Assembly: GCA_946699065.1 (NCBI GenBank)
Contig: CAMPDV010001786.1
Coordinates: 39,871 to 103,870 of the forward strand
Direction of reading: 5' to 3'
DNA length: 64,000 bases
Source of the DNA: Loxodes magnus
Taxonomy: Eukaryota; Ciliophora; Karyorelictea; Loxodida; Loxodidae
The translations under genes were made by a program, and so were the position numbers. Shown piece after piece: positions 48,950 to 61,004 of the stretch; position 1 is the first letter of the stretch, and each line of letters starts with the position of its first letter. The notes under the pieces were generated by a model, which was given only the letters and a program-made list of their open reading frames with translations, searched no databases and was not told where the DNA came from.

Positions 48950-49240
48950 CAATCCTCCAACTTATTTACTTCAATTCTACAACCAGGCCTTAGTGCAAGA
49001 ACCGAGAAAGATTCTTCGCAGAAGCCAAAAGAGACAAGAGTGAAGGTATAAAGTAGAGTTATTGTTGAAAGATACCAGATTCTAAGTCTTTTAGGGTATT
49101 ACTCAATCATAAACTTATAGAAATCAAAACTAACAGGAAAATGCTAGTATTGGGGAAGACTTCAATGATGAACTTTTAAAACTTTAAGAACATTTTTTCA
49201 AGAAAGCTGTTCGCCTTTGAAGAGCAACTTGTTCTATAAT
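48950..49240 (+). repeat. SINE-like element S5
   Basis: Blocks shared with S1 and S3 (GATACCAGATTCTAAG, TTTTAGGGTATTAC, AAAATGCTAGTATTGG) and a diverged tail at 49200-49240. Confidence 0.65.
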
Positions 49241-49530
49241 CAAGATTTTTTTATAGTAAAATATTTTTAATAAAGTACCTATGCATATATAATAAGCAAG
49301 TTAGCATATAAAAAAATTAATTAGTTAAATTAAAATAAAGGAATTAATCCTTAATTTATGGATATTACTTAAATTTTAGCTTCTTATTTATATTTATAAT
49401 ATATTATTATTAATAGTAGTTAAAAGTTAAAGTTAAAAAGCTTTGTTAAAGTCTTAGTAGTCAGCCATCTGACCTATTCTATCAGCTTGTCTCCATTAGT
49501 TTGTCTTGAATTCCTACTAGACTTAGTTAG

Positions 49531-50270
49531 GAGATGTAGCACTTCATTAGTGAGCCATCCTTTAATATTCTGAATAGTTTTGATCTTGCAAGTAGCGTTC
49601 CTAGTTATTTATCAGAGGATTAAGATTTTAATTAAAGAATATTTTCTATAAATGTTTCCGCTTTATGTTGGATATATCCTAAATAGTTTTCTAAAAATAT
49701 CTTATTTATTCTTTCTTTAAATTTCGCTTAGTTAGTAGCAGTATTTTCATTGGTGTTATTTATTGCACACGTAGCATTTTATTCTTCTTTTAAACTATTA
49801 TTCCTGTAACACTTATTTAATTTAAATTTACTACTTATTTTAAATAAACGTTTACTGTTTATTTTAATTTGAGACTTCATTTTCTATTTCCATAGAATCT
49901 GATTAATTCTGTTAAATCGAAAATGGCGTTACCTGAGTTTATTATTAAATTTAAAGAATTCTTTGTTCCAGTTTGTCTTCTATTTCTTATGATGATTAAT
50001 ATTGTTTCTCAAGTAAAGACGTTATTAGTTTTTCTACTTTATCAATGAGGTATCTATTTTTGAACATAAACTCAATTAATGACTTAGACAATATTTCTAT
50101 TGAGTTTGTGTTGAGAAGTATTTTTAATTTTGGATTTCCAAGTGGTTAATGTTCGTCATATCAATTATATTTCTCACTTTCACTCATTGTATTATTTCGC
50201 TTTTTTATTTTTTAGAGAATTTTCCTGTTTAAATGTTTTGTTCAAAGTTCTGTTATTTCTAAGAAGCCAT
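49531..50270 (-). mobile_element. ZK8: coiled-coil ORF with LINE1-type tail
   Basis: Minus frame begins MASQKQQNFEQN near 50.27 kb. After a shift a coiled coil follows (NSIEILSKSLIEFMF, KVEKLITSLLEKQ, EIEDKLEQRI), then a TPFSI...DSMEIENE segment resembling TPMEIEKQE in ZK4. No zinc knuckle is seen. The left end carries a stem-loop-like sequence (49531-49562, GAAGTGCTACATC) of the LINE1/SINE type instead of (TTA)n. Confidence 0.5.
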
Positions 50271-50684
50271 TTTATATCTATTATTGTTAATAAAATTTAT
50301 ATAAATAAAAGATAAAATTACATTAAAAGATTTTATTTACTAATAAATATTTAAACTAATGCTAAATAAATAAAAAAGCAAACAATTAAATTATAATAAA
50401 ACATTTATTTTTTTAAATAAAATCCCATTACAAAGAAAAATAATATTAATTTATTAAGAAAATTATACGAAGAAAGTGACATAAAATTAATATATAGTAA
50501 CTATCACTAATAATTATAAATCTATTAAAATAAGTGATTTATTTTAAGAAAATAAATTAAAAGTTAAAATATTTAAGATATATCTAAAATACGATTAATT
50601 AAAAATAAAATATAGAAGTACAAAAGAGTAATTTTGTTATCTAAAAGTATATGAAATAAAAAAAATTAGATTATAAATATAAAT

Positions 50685-51500
50685 AAATATTATTATTATT
50701 ATCAACTAAAAGTTTAAGAAATGCTGTTTTTATTTTGGATTTTCAATCAGTTCTATCTATTCACTTTTTATCGAAGCTTGATTACTTACCCATTTTTTGA
50801 TTGGATGTTTACCACTTCCCTTCCATCTGAATAAGGTCTATCCCGTATCCAATCTATTTTATTATAGACTTAAGTACTATTTATTAAAAATCTTGCTAGC
50901 TCTCTTCAGGTTCTTTAGTCCTATTATCTTTTAAATTTTTTATAGCTAGATAATTGCTTTATTAGATGTGAGAAAATTGCAATTCAGTATAACTCCATTT
51001 TCAATCATTTTTTATTTTGGAATAATAAAGCTCTTAAGTTTTTTCTATGCTTGTTATCTAGTTTTTTCAAATTCTTTTTAATCATTTAATTGATTAATCA
51101 CGATGATAATCTTAGTTTCTACAGTAGTTATTGGAACTTCTTTATTTATTTGGTTCAAGATTAGCACCACAATTTTTAATTTGTTGAGATTTATTTAAAG
51201 CAAGCTACTTAAATAATTATGTTGCTTCTAAAAACAGTTGTTCAATATCCATCATAAATTTTCTTATTCTATCTAAAAGAAAATAAACTACCTTATCCTG
51301 ATTTTGAGATTTTTATTCATTTCGTCATATATTAGTTACGGATTTATTTTCCTGTTCTATTATTTAAGAGTACCTAGTTTTCTTATAACCATTTACCTTG
51401 ATACAATGATGAAGGTTCAGATGACTGATTTTTTTCTCTCCTAGCCTGGATTATCTCCTAAATTTCATTGTTAAGTTTTAATAATTTTTTGTTCTCCGTT
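50685..51500 (-). mobile_element. ZK9 element
   Basis: Minus-strand copy with NQSSEPSSLYQGK (compare ESSSDSQGK), a degraded coiled coil and knuckle region, QRTWREL with TGA (50906-50908), a LINST/QVYN tail, C-terminal ELIENPKQK and an (ATT)n tail at 50685-50701. It is broken by several frame changes. It is the third copy to keep the RTWR TGA. Confidence 0.65.
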
Positions 51501-52619
51501 TTTCTTTTTTTAAATTAATGAAGGAAATATAAATTATCAATTAAATAATATAAGTTGAAGAAGAAAATAAAAAAAGCCTAGTGAATAGAAAGAGTAGAAG
51601 ATAAATATATCTATCTATCATTAACTTTACTAAAAGCAGAAATTATTATTTAATTAGGCAAATATGAATAAAAGCTTTAAAAATTATAATCTTAACATAA
51701 AACTCTTTCTTAAGAATTATTCCCTGATAAATTAAACTAATAATCTTCTTCAAATTTTTGTATGAAATAATCTTTTAACTACATTTTGAACCTTTATAAT
51801 TTACTTTTGAAACTTAAATCAACTTTCTTTAATTTTATTTGGCGTTTTACTATATTGAAGTTTCTTTATTTATTGAAAAAAAGTAAATTTTAATTATTTC
51901 TTTTTAAGTTTAGTCATTCTTAAGTATTAGTATTGTAAATAGATTACAATTGCCAAATAAAATTAAAGTCATTAATAAAAAAGGTGAAAAATAAGGAAAA
52001 AATCATTTTGCACTTATTTCCTCTGCTTTGAGAAACTTTGGTTAATTTAGGTATTTAGAGCATAAATAGGATATTTATAAGATAAAGAAATTAAGAGGTT
52101 AGGTATTATAATTAGTTAAAATTTTTCTTCTAAACTAAAAAATGAAAATAATAATAGACTAAACATTTTAAGTATATAGACTAATAAAATATTTAAATCC
52201 TATTAATTTAATATTTATAATATTAACATTTTAATTTTATATAAGCTTTTTAAATTTAAAACTAATTAAATAATTATATTTTTTAATATATAAATAAATT
52301 AATTAATAAAACATAATCTAAGAAATAATTCACCTAAAATAAATTTCCTAACTATCAATAATATAAATTGCCTGAATTTTCTTTTTTATAAACTTATAAT
52401 AAAAAACTATAGAATGCAGTGCATCAATTAATTCAGTAGATAAATAGTCTGGATAAAAATTAACTTAATATAAAATGATAATAAAATTTTGAATACAGAA
52501 TTGAGTCTAAAAGCTTTTACACATCTATTTAACACGAAATTAAAAGAGTTGAAGATAAAATATAAGAAATTAGAAATCTCATTTAAATAAACTGCGATCA
52601 AGTTAGAACTAAAGCTATA

Positions 52620-53425
52620 TACGATCCAACAGATATTCTACATTCATTTTTGCGATTTCTGGTTCGGTTTTATTTGCTCCATTTCTTCTCGTATCCTCCT
52701 CCAGTTGTAATATCTTTTGCGTTTAGATACTGTCTTTATTTTAAAATAAATCTAATTTTCAGTTATTCTTTAGTCTATAGATTTCCTTCTTGATTACATC
52801 AGATCTAATTTTTGATTTTTTAGTCCTGAAAAATTTTATGTTTATTCCTTAAATTTCTAGAAGGCAGTACATTTCTTCCACAAATTTTGCTTGCTATTGT
52901 AGTAAATAGCATAATTTTTTATTTCTTTGTGTTTGTGTTTATCTTCAAAATTTAGAGATTTTCTATTTCCATTTTATCTACTTTGCAGTTTACTTTTATT
53001 CCTGTTTCCAATGCCTTTTTCAAATTATTTTTCATTTTTTGAAATATATTCTAGAGTTTATCATATTTCTACCTCTGTTCTTTCTGGTTATTCCGTAGAA
53101 TTTTATTTTTCTTTAATAATTAAGGATTTTGAATTCATCCCTTTTGTTAGTGAAGTTAATATTTCAGATTAACTTTCTCTTTCTTTCACTTTCTTTCTTC
53201 TTCTTATTGTTAGATACCATTATTGTAAGTTATTGTATCCTAACCTATTCCTTCTTCAAGTTAAATTTTTCACTTCTTAACTTATTATTTTTTTATCTGT
53301 TCTTTGCATCTATTATTTTGTTTGCATTTTAGAAGTGTAAAATAAATTTCTTCTCAGTTTATTTTTCTTATTACAAAATGCCTGGTTCTAATTTTTAGGA
53401 AGAAAGTAGAAGTCTTTGCACTTTT
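52620..53425 (-). pseudogene. ZK10: degraded ZK-type ORF
   Basis: Minus strand has IYYNSKQNLWKKC near 52.87-52.91 kb, which aligns codon for codon with the ZK4 zinc knuckle CYICNSTWHLWRKC but has lost two Cys and the His. The plus-strand open frames at 52927-53332 are shadows of this copy. Confidence 0.5.
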
Positions 53426-53819
53426 CTTCCTTTATTTAAAAATTAAATGGAAAAAATAAATATATTAATAAGTGTTAACATAATCAAAAATGATATTAAT
53501 AATAATTGATTAACTCGTTAACTCCATTAATAAGATCACCACGGTTAAAAAATTAATGTTTGGGATAGTATGCACTTCAACTTGCTAGGATCTCCAATGT
53601 CATGAGTCTTGATTATTTTCCGTTTATTTTTTTATTTTTTCATATAAGTAAAATCCCAGCTGACTTCTGTTGAAGACATTATTTCTTAATAGATAAGGGA
53701 ATTTTTTGTTTAATTGGAATATTTTTTTCCTGTAAAGCTTACCTTCTTAATAGTAATAAATCCTGAATAAATTTTCCTATTAATTTTCTAAAATTCTCTT
53801 TTCTTTTCGTTTAAATTAG

Positions 53820-55000
53820 TTGTAACTTTGCCATTTATGGTCTGGTCGCTTGCAATATCAGCATACAATTATTTTCCGATAGGGAATATAGTTTCATAGA
53901 TTTTTGTTCTACATTCATAGGATCGATCATCGTCCTATTTGTAAGAAATACGTTTTTCCTTCAACTCTGCGAATTAATTAAATTTAGTTTCTAACTGTTT
54001 TATTCTCTTACTTATGAATATTAATTTTCATTTTTTTATCCTTAAGTGTTAGAAATCAGGTATGTATTTTTCCTTCGAGTTCTTGTTCATATCTTTAAAG
54101 TCTAAAATTTTCTCTTGCATATTCTTAAGTTCTTTAAGTATATTTTGCTAATTGAAGTTTAGTTAAATAAATCCAATTTAGAAGAAACTTTTTGCAAGAA
54201 GTTTGCATAATATTCTAATAAATTAAAAATAAAATAGCTTAATATTTTATAATTATGATATTTTCTTCACTAGCTCTAAAATTATAACTAATATTTTTGA
54301 GAAATCTAATTTAAATAAAAAACCTTGTCAATCTAAACATTTTTAATATATATATTTATTAAGGCAGTTTCTATTAAAATTATTACAAAAGATAATCTCT
54401 TTGTACTTTTAAATCAATTTATTTATTTATTTCTAAGAATGCTATGATAAAATAAATATTATGAATTTCCTACTTAATCTTAATTTTATTAAATAAATTC
54501 ATATTTGTATCACCAGAAGAATGGCGGTAGCAAGATCTTAATTGTCTGATTATACCTCTAATCTAAGAGAAATCCACTAGTTGGATCTAAGATCTTGAAG
54601 CCAAATTCGGTAGGAATTTGAGGCCTACGATTTTGAAGTATATATTCATTATTAATGATAGCCCCTTGTTGCAAAACTTGATGTTCAAAATATCCCCGTC
54701 AAGTTTACAAGAGACCATTTAGAGAAAGCAGCACGGCGAGAGCTTAGTTATCATAAAAGATTGAAAGGTAATAATTAATAATAAATTTCATATAATAGCT
54801 AAATTAAAAGGATTAGAACTTTATTAATTTTCTCTCTAAAGAACATTGAATTTCCAAACTCTGATAATCTTTAGTACTAAGGAAATAAGTAAAAAATAAT
54901 TTAAATAATAGCTTTAAATATCTTCTACCATATCTATATTAAATAGAGTAAATACTATTTTAATATATTTTTACCTTATTTTATATAGATAATAAATATT
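53820..55000 (-). repeat. Family-B repeat, copy B2
   Basis: Reverse-complement match to B1, including the core near 54.50-54.72 kb (TGTATCACCAGAAGAATGGC, TCCCCGTCAAGTTTACAAGA) and the coding-like block MNVEQKSMKLYSLSENN at about 53.85-53.93 kb. B1 and B2 form an inverted pair about 20 kb apart. Confidence 0.65.
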
Positions 55001-56690
55001 TTATTATATCTTACAGCTTGATTTTAGAATTACAAATATCTTATAATAGCTACTCTTGTAGTTAATTTAATTATTTACTTTTAATTAAGAAAATTCATTC
55101 ATTACAAACTAATTTTCTTTAATTCAATTCATTTAACTCTATAGAAATACAAAGCAATTTTTGAGAAATCTATTTCGTTTTAAAAAGGATCAAGTTCTTT
55201 TAACCAATAAACAGACACCACCATAACGATTAATGGCATTTTAATAATAAGTGAATTATTGTTCTATAATTAAAAGAGTATCATTCTAAATTACTAAAAA
55301 AGCGTATTGAAATGTTTGAACTACAAGATAAGCTTTTAGAAGAGTTTCTAGAAGGAAAAAAGACAATATTCATCAAGACAATAAATAAAAATATATGATA
55401 GAGAAAGAACAAGAAGAAGCTTGATTGACATTTACAAACTTTTATCTTTCAACATATTTGTAATATTTATAGTCTAAGTTATATTTATTGCAAATATGTC
55501 TCAATATCCTTAAATATTGAAACTATTATATTTTAATTAATTAATTAAAAGAGTATATGTTAATTAATTCCAGAATTAATTTATTTAAAAATATCTAAAT
55601 AATTTAAAATTAAAGCAAAAATGAAAAGTTTATAATCCAAATTGTATTATTAGTATTAAAATTTTGTAGAGCTTTACATTAAAATTTAAATAAGATAATA
55701 ATATTTTTTATACCCCTTTTTAAATAGGTTTTAAATTTTGTTCTATATTTCTCTAATTATTTTGATTTAAATAAGCCTTCTTTGATTTTATTAGGGATTT
55801 TGAAATAAGAATACTTTTGTATTAATAAAAATATAGAAGTAGGTTTGAATTAACTACTATTTAATGATGATTACTCTTTTATTTAAGGATTATTGATTTA
55901 GATAATTTTAAATATTAAATTAAATTAGTAAAATAAATTAGATAATCATTAAATAATTTGTTAACTTATTATTCTTCTATATTTAAATAATTTTTAGCAC
56001 TCTGAACTAAATTAGGGTATTTATATGTAAATAAATGGTTAGATTATCTTTAGTTCTAAAGATTAATAATGTAAATTAAAAAGTTAATATTTAGATATTT
56101 AGATTTATAAAGCTAAAGTTTATTTAAACATAGTTATATTAATTACGAAAGGCTTTTTAAGTTTAAAGCTAAATATTCTAATTTAATAGTACTTTATTTA
56201 TAATTTAAATAGTTCTCTATTATATATTAAAGATATAAATCTTATACAATCTTAAAAATTTAAACCTTAAACTTTTTAGTTAATTTCTATTAATTAAATT
56301 TATAAAGAATAAATAAAGCATACATAAAATAGAAGCTATGGACTAATAAGTAGTTTAATATAATATTATTAATATGAATAAATTATAGATATTTATATAA
56401 AATACTTAAAAGTAGTGTCAAATATTAAACCATTTAATATAAACTACTTTATTTTAAGATATTTTAATTTCTTCTTAATAATAGAAACTAATATATTTCA
56501 AATATTTATATAAGACTAACCTTTATTATAATATACTAAGATTTAAAGGAAATTACAGAAAATTTATGTCAAATTATTTATGTCAATCAAACTAGAAAAG
56601 GGCTAAAACTTAAGAGAAAGAATACATTCATATTACAATAAACAGAATCTTAATCTAATTTAACCAAATCTTAACTTATTTTTTAGCAAT
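55000..56690. other. AT-rich stretch, no gene recognised
   Basis: Very AT-rich. No feature recognised. Confidence 0.5.
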
Positions 56691-56734
56691 ATAAATGATG
56701 TCTAATAATTATAATAATATTAATTTTAAGTTTT

Positions 56735-57665
56735 CCGTTTTAGGGATTTCCAACCCCGTCAGGAATACAGCAGTTCTTGCTCCTTGCTGTTAAATATAAA
56801 AATTCGGGTCGCCCAATTTTAGCGAGATTGGGAAGTTGGATTTTTCCAGGTTTCCCTCCTTTAACTTGCCTTGGTTCCATCTTAATCTTGCATATTGAGC
56901 CATCCGGGTTGCAATACATTCTTTTAATCCTTGCTTCTTCTTTTTTCTTCTTTTGTTGTTCTTTTTTCCAATAGTTTCTTTATTTCTATTAGAATCTCTA
57001 ACACTTCCGATAAAAATATCATACGCTTCCACAGCAGAAACATTTCTTTTTTATTTTGATTTATTTTTCTTGATTTGTTTGCTCTTTCTAGGCTTTGATT
57101 TCCATTTGTATAGCTCCAGTTTCGCTTTAATCTTTCTTAAAAGTTTACAATTTCTCTTCTACTTTTCCGAGTCTGTTATCCAGTTCAGTCTGTTTCTAAA
57201 GCTAATTTTAGGATTCGTTGGTCTGATTTTGTGAGATATTCCAAAAGGCGTTAAGATCTCTTTCCTAGGCCATAAGTCTTGACTCAATTCCTTCTGCTAG
57301 GTCTAGCTTTGCCATCAGCATATCATTGTCCTTCTTCAATCTCTTGACCTCTTCCTGGAAGTTCAGTACCACTTTGATGAGCTACTCCATGCTCATCTGG
57401 CCAGAAGGGTTGAACTCTGATACCCTCCTGGTGGAGAACAGACTTCATCTGTTTCCTCGGTTTCTCGCTTGAGGTTGGAGTTTCCGTGTGTATATTCTTC
57501 AAGATTGGCTTTCGTTCGTTTTGTTAGAGTCCAAGTTGTTAGTTCAGTGTTGGTTAAGGTTATGATAGGGAAGATTGTTAAGATTATTAAGACTATGCTT
57601 CTTGCTTGCTCCCTTCCTTTTCGGCTTAGGAAGAGGTGTTATAGAAGCCTGACTTGAAACCTTCA
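56735..57665 (-). pseudogene. ZK11: long zinc-knuckle element ORF
   Basis: N-terminus GFKSGFYNTSSQAEKEGSKQ without an ATG in the expected place, then Gln/Ser-rich sequence, a coiled coil (EQLIKVVLNFQEEVKRLKKD ... DNRLGKVEEKL), KKCFCCGSVWYFYRKC (knuckle with Tyr in place of the His; Trp is TGA at 57019-57021), RMYCNPDGSICK and a C-terminus KNCCIPDGVGNPQNGK. One frame carries nearly everything from the coiled coil to the end. It is higher in GC than its neighbours, so perhaps a younger copy. Confidence 0.7.
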
Positions 57666-57758
57666 ACCTTTTTTTTATATATCTAATAATTATTATAAAT
57701 GATGTATTATTACGTGGATTTTATTTAAATTATTATTAACTTTTAAATTATAAATAAA

Positions 57759-58667
57759 ATGCTTAGTGACAACTAGTGCATTAAAATTCTTTACCTTAGA
57801 AAACTTTAAGATCAATCTAATGCAATAAAGATATCTAAATTTTATCTAAGTTTGGAATAGGAGTTGTTAAATATGAAATCTGCTCTAATCTACATTAATA
57901 AAACTTTGCAAATATAATTACTTTTAAATATAATTCAAATATAAGAAAGAATTATAACATTAAAGCCTAACAATTTTCAGAAGAGAAAATTGATGTACAA
58001 AGCATTTATTTTCATTCCACTTCAATTGAATAAATAACTTCTAATACTATAATCTTATCAGGATCATAAAAAATAGACTAAGAGAGATTTGATATATACT
58101 CCAAAGATAAAATTGAGAAATATTAGATGTAGTATCAAAGATACTTCCACAAAACTAAATTCAATAAAAGAAACTTAATTTACATTCTATCTGGAACATA
58201 CGTTGAAGATATAATTGAATGTGAAGTTTTTTATATAAGTAGTAAAAATTTTAGAAACATTTAACCTATATTAAATCCAGTAAATAGATTTGGATGCGAT
58301 TACAGTTATTAAAAAATTTATACTTTGGAGGTTGAAATAATAAAAAAGGAGGCTAAGATACAATATAAATATTCGATTAAAGAAGAAACGAATGGAATAT
58401 ATGTGATTAAGTAATAACAAGAAAGATATAAACTTCAGCTATTTTTATTCCTTAAATAAAGTCTTATATTATCTATTCTAATCTTAACTCTATAGATACT
58501 TAAATATTCGATTTTAAACAATATAAGTTAAAGGTTAAGGCTATCCAACGAGTACCTATAGTGATTATACTTAGCCATTATGAAGTGGAAATCTAGTTTA
58601 TTAATACAGAAGTGATGATTAACTATTAAGTTACGACTTAAGAAGTGAAAAGTGGATTAAACTTTGA
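57759..58667 (+). pseudogene. Kelch-family copy K9, frameshifted
   Basis: ATG at 57759 behind the conserved upstream element; TGA stop at 58665-58667. A T is lost early (AAAACTTTAAGATC) and another before GGAGGTTGA. Key point: the NEW Trp is TGG here (58393-58395), where K4, K5 and K7 have TGA. Confidence 0.8.
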
Positions 58668-58859
58668 GAATGCTAAGTACATTTAGAATTTTAATTAAGA
58701 AAATTATTAATCTAAATTTTAAATTTAATTTTTATCAAATTAATTTATATTAGAAAGAGTAAAATTAATTAAGGGGACTTTTTAACTAATAAAATGGCAA
58801 TAACAGAATAGTAATTAAAGAATTCATGATGCCATTATGTAACCGTTTAAAAAAGGTTT

Positions 58860-59580
58860 TTAAGTTTGTAGATCTCCGTTTTTTTGTGAACTCTGGCAGT
58901 CTTGTTTCTTACTCTTTTTTCTACTTGTATCCCTACTCACTGTTGTGACATCTCTTGTATTTAGATTCCATTTTATATTTTAAAATCAGTTAAATTATCA
59001 GTTATTCTTTAATTTATAGATTTTACCTTCTGACTACATCAGATCTAATTTAAAACCATTTATTAAACTAGATTTTCCCTATTTATTCTTTAATTCTCAT
59101 ATAGAAATCAAATTTCTTCCAAAAATATTGCTTGTTATTCATAATAGCATAATTTTTGCGTTTCTCTGTGTTAGTATTTATCTATTTAAAATTTCTAGAT
59201 TCTCTATTTCCATTTTAACTACTTAGAAGTTTATTTTTATTTCTGTTTCCATTGCTTAATTAAATGTTTTGCATTTATTGAAATATAATCTAGAATTACT
59301 CAGATTGCTATTCTGTTCGTTTTGGATATTTCCTTAGACTTGAATTTTTATTACATAATATAGCATTCTATAATCATTATTTTTGAAGTCATTCTATTAT
59401 TTCAGTTTTCATTTTTGTATTGGCATATTTACTTTGTCTTATAGGCTAGTTACTATCATTGCAAGTTGCTATAATCTAACCTATTTCAGGAGTTAGGATT
59501 GCTTACTTCCAATCATTTCTCTTGTTGCTAAATGACCTGATTCAATTTTTAGATTAAAGTAGAAGCATATTTCTTTCATT
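58860..59580 (-). pseudogene. ZK12: degraded ZK-type ORF
   Basis: Minus strand parallels ZK10, with MNNKQYFWKKF at the knuckle site and shared flanking blocks. No intact knuckle. Confidence 0.4.
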
Positions 59581-59662
59581 ATTTTTTATATAAAAAGGAT
59601 ATAAGAAAACAAATTTATTTATATTATCTTAATTATATAAATATACTATAAATCAATATTAT

Positions 59663-59965
59663 TATACAGCGCGTAGCACCTCGTTGGCGTGTATCTCTTT
59701 CATTATTAATATTAAAATTAAAAAAAAGTTCTTGTACTTCTTGTTAAAATTCTAGTCGGTCAATGAGTCACACCTGCTTCTCTAAATGGGTAATCGGCTT
59801 AATATAAATTATTATTGAATCTTGAAAAAATACTTCAGTCTTCTTGAACAAGATCCAAATAAGAATTAGCAAGTCAAAGTAGACCCATCAGTCAAACTTT
59901 TATACTTCTAGCGAGAATCCTCAGGCAAGTTAAGTTTGTCTCTTCTGAGCTACCACTCTTTTTTG
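59663..59965 (-). repeat. SINE-like element S6
   Basis: Begins at the left with the stem-loop tail (minus: AAAGAGATACACGCC, AACGAGGTGCTACGCGC). The other end has GTGGTAGCTCAGAAGAG, an A-box-like sequence in the correct orientation, so a tRNA-derived head is possible. No B-box was confirmed. Confidence 0.6.
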
Positions 59966-59984
59966 TGGTGGCATTTAGTAAGAG

Positions 59985-61004
59985 ATTACTCACAATGCAG
60001 TATATAACTCATCAGATAACTTATTAGTTCTCCTGACCACTGATGACATCCATATTTAAAAAGTATAATAAATTAAAATAGCTTAATAAATATTTATTAT
60101 TATGATTAATATTTTCTATCACTAGCTCTTTAATAACTAATAGTTTTTGAGAAATCTAATTTAATATAAATAAATACTATGAGTCTAAAGCTTTTTAATA
60201 TATATTTTAGTAATTAAAATATAATTTATAAGAAAATAGCTAAATACTTTTAAATAGCTTAAATATTTATATTTCTAATAACCTTTACAAAAGCAAATAT
60301 AAATAGATTCTTAATTAATATATGCTATAATTAAATAAATCATATTTAAAATCATCTAAGAATTATTACTACTATATATAATTGTCTCATTATACCTCTA
60401 ATCTAAGAGAGACCTCTTTTTATCTTAGATCTTGAAGGAACATACTGAAAGATTATTCTACGTTGATAGAATTTTGATTCTAGGATTTGGAGTATGCATT
60501 CATTACTCATAGTGCTCCCTGCTTGTAGAAACTTATTATTAGAATGTCTCCATCAAAACCACAAGAGGCTGTCAAAAGATTTCATAACGGAGAGAGTTTA
60601 ATTATCACAAACATTGAAACTTAGTAATTAGTTTCTTATTTTGATATACTAACTAAATGAAATTAATTATAACTTTATTAATCTTTTTTATAAAACCTCT
60701 CATCTATTAATATAAAGTATTAGGGGAATAACTATCTAACTATTTAAGTATTAACTTTAAATATCTTCTACTATATCTATAAATAGAGTAAATGATAGTT
60801 TATTATATTAAACTATCTATCTAATTAAACTCTTCTAATATGATATAATACAAAATATTAAACAACTATTTAATCAATTATTTAGACTTTAAAATTTAAC
60901 AGACTTTAATTATATTAAGTTCTAACTGAATTTTTATGCTTTTATATATATTTTAGTTAAATGAAAAACCTTAAAGAAATACAAAGAAAATGTAATAAAA
61001 GAAG
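59985..61004 (-). repeat. Family-B repeat, copy B3 (interrupted by LINE2)
   Basis: Diverged match to B2, with core at 60.38-60.62 kb. At its right edge the match to B1 stops where the LINE2 (TTA)n tail begins, so LINE2 appears to have inserted into this copy. Confidence 0.6.

Noticed and set aside
52927..53332. Plus-strand ORFs rich in Phe and Ser
   Set aside because: Shadows of ZK10, which codes on the minus strand.
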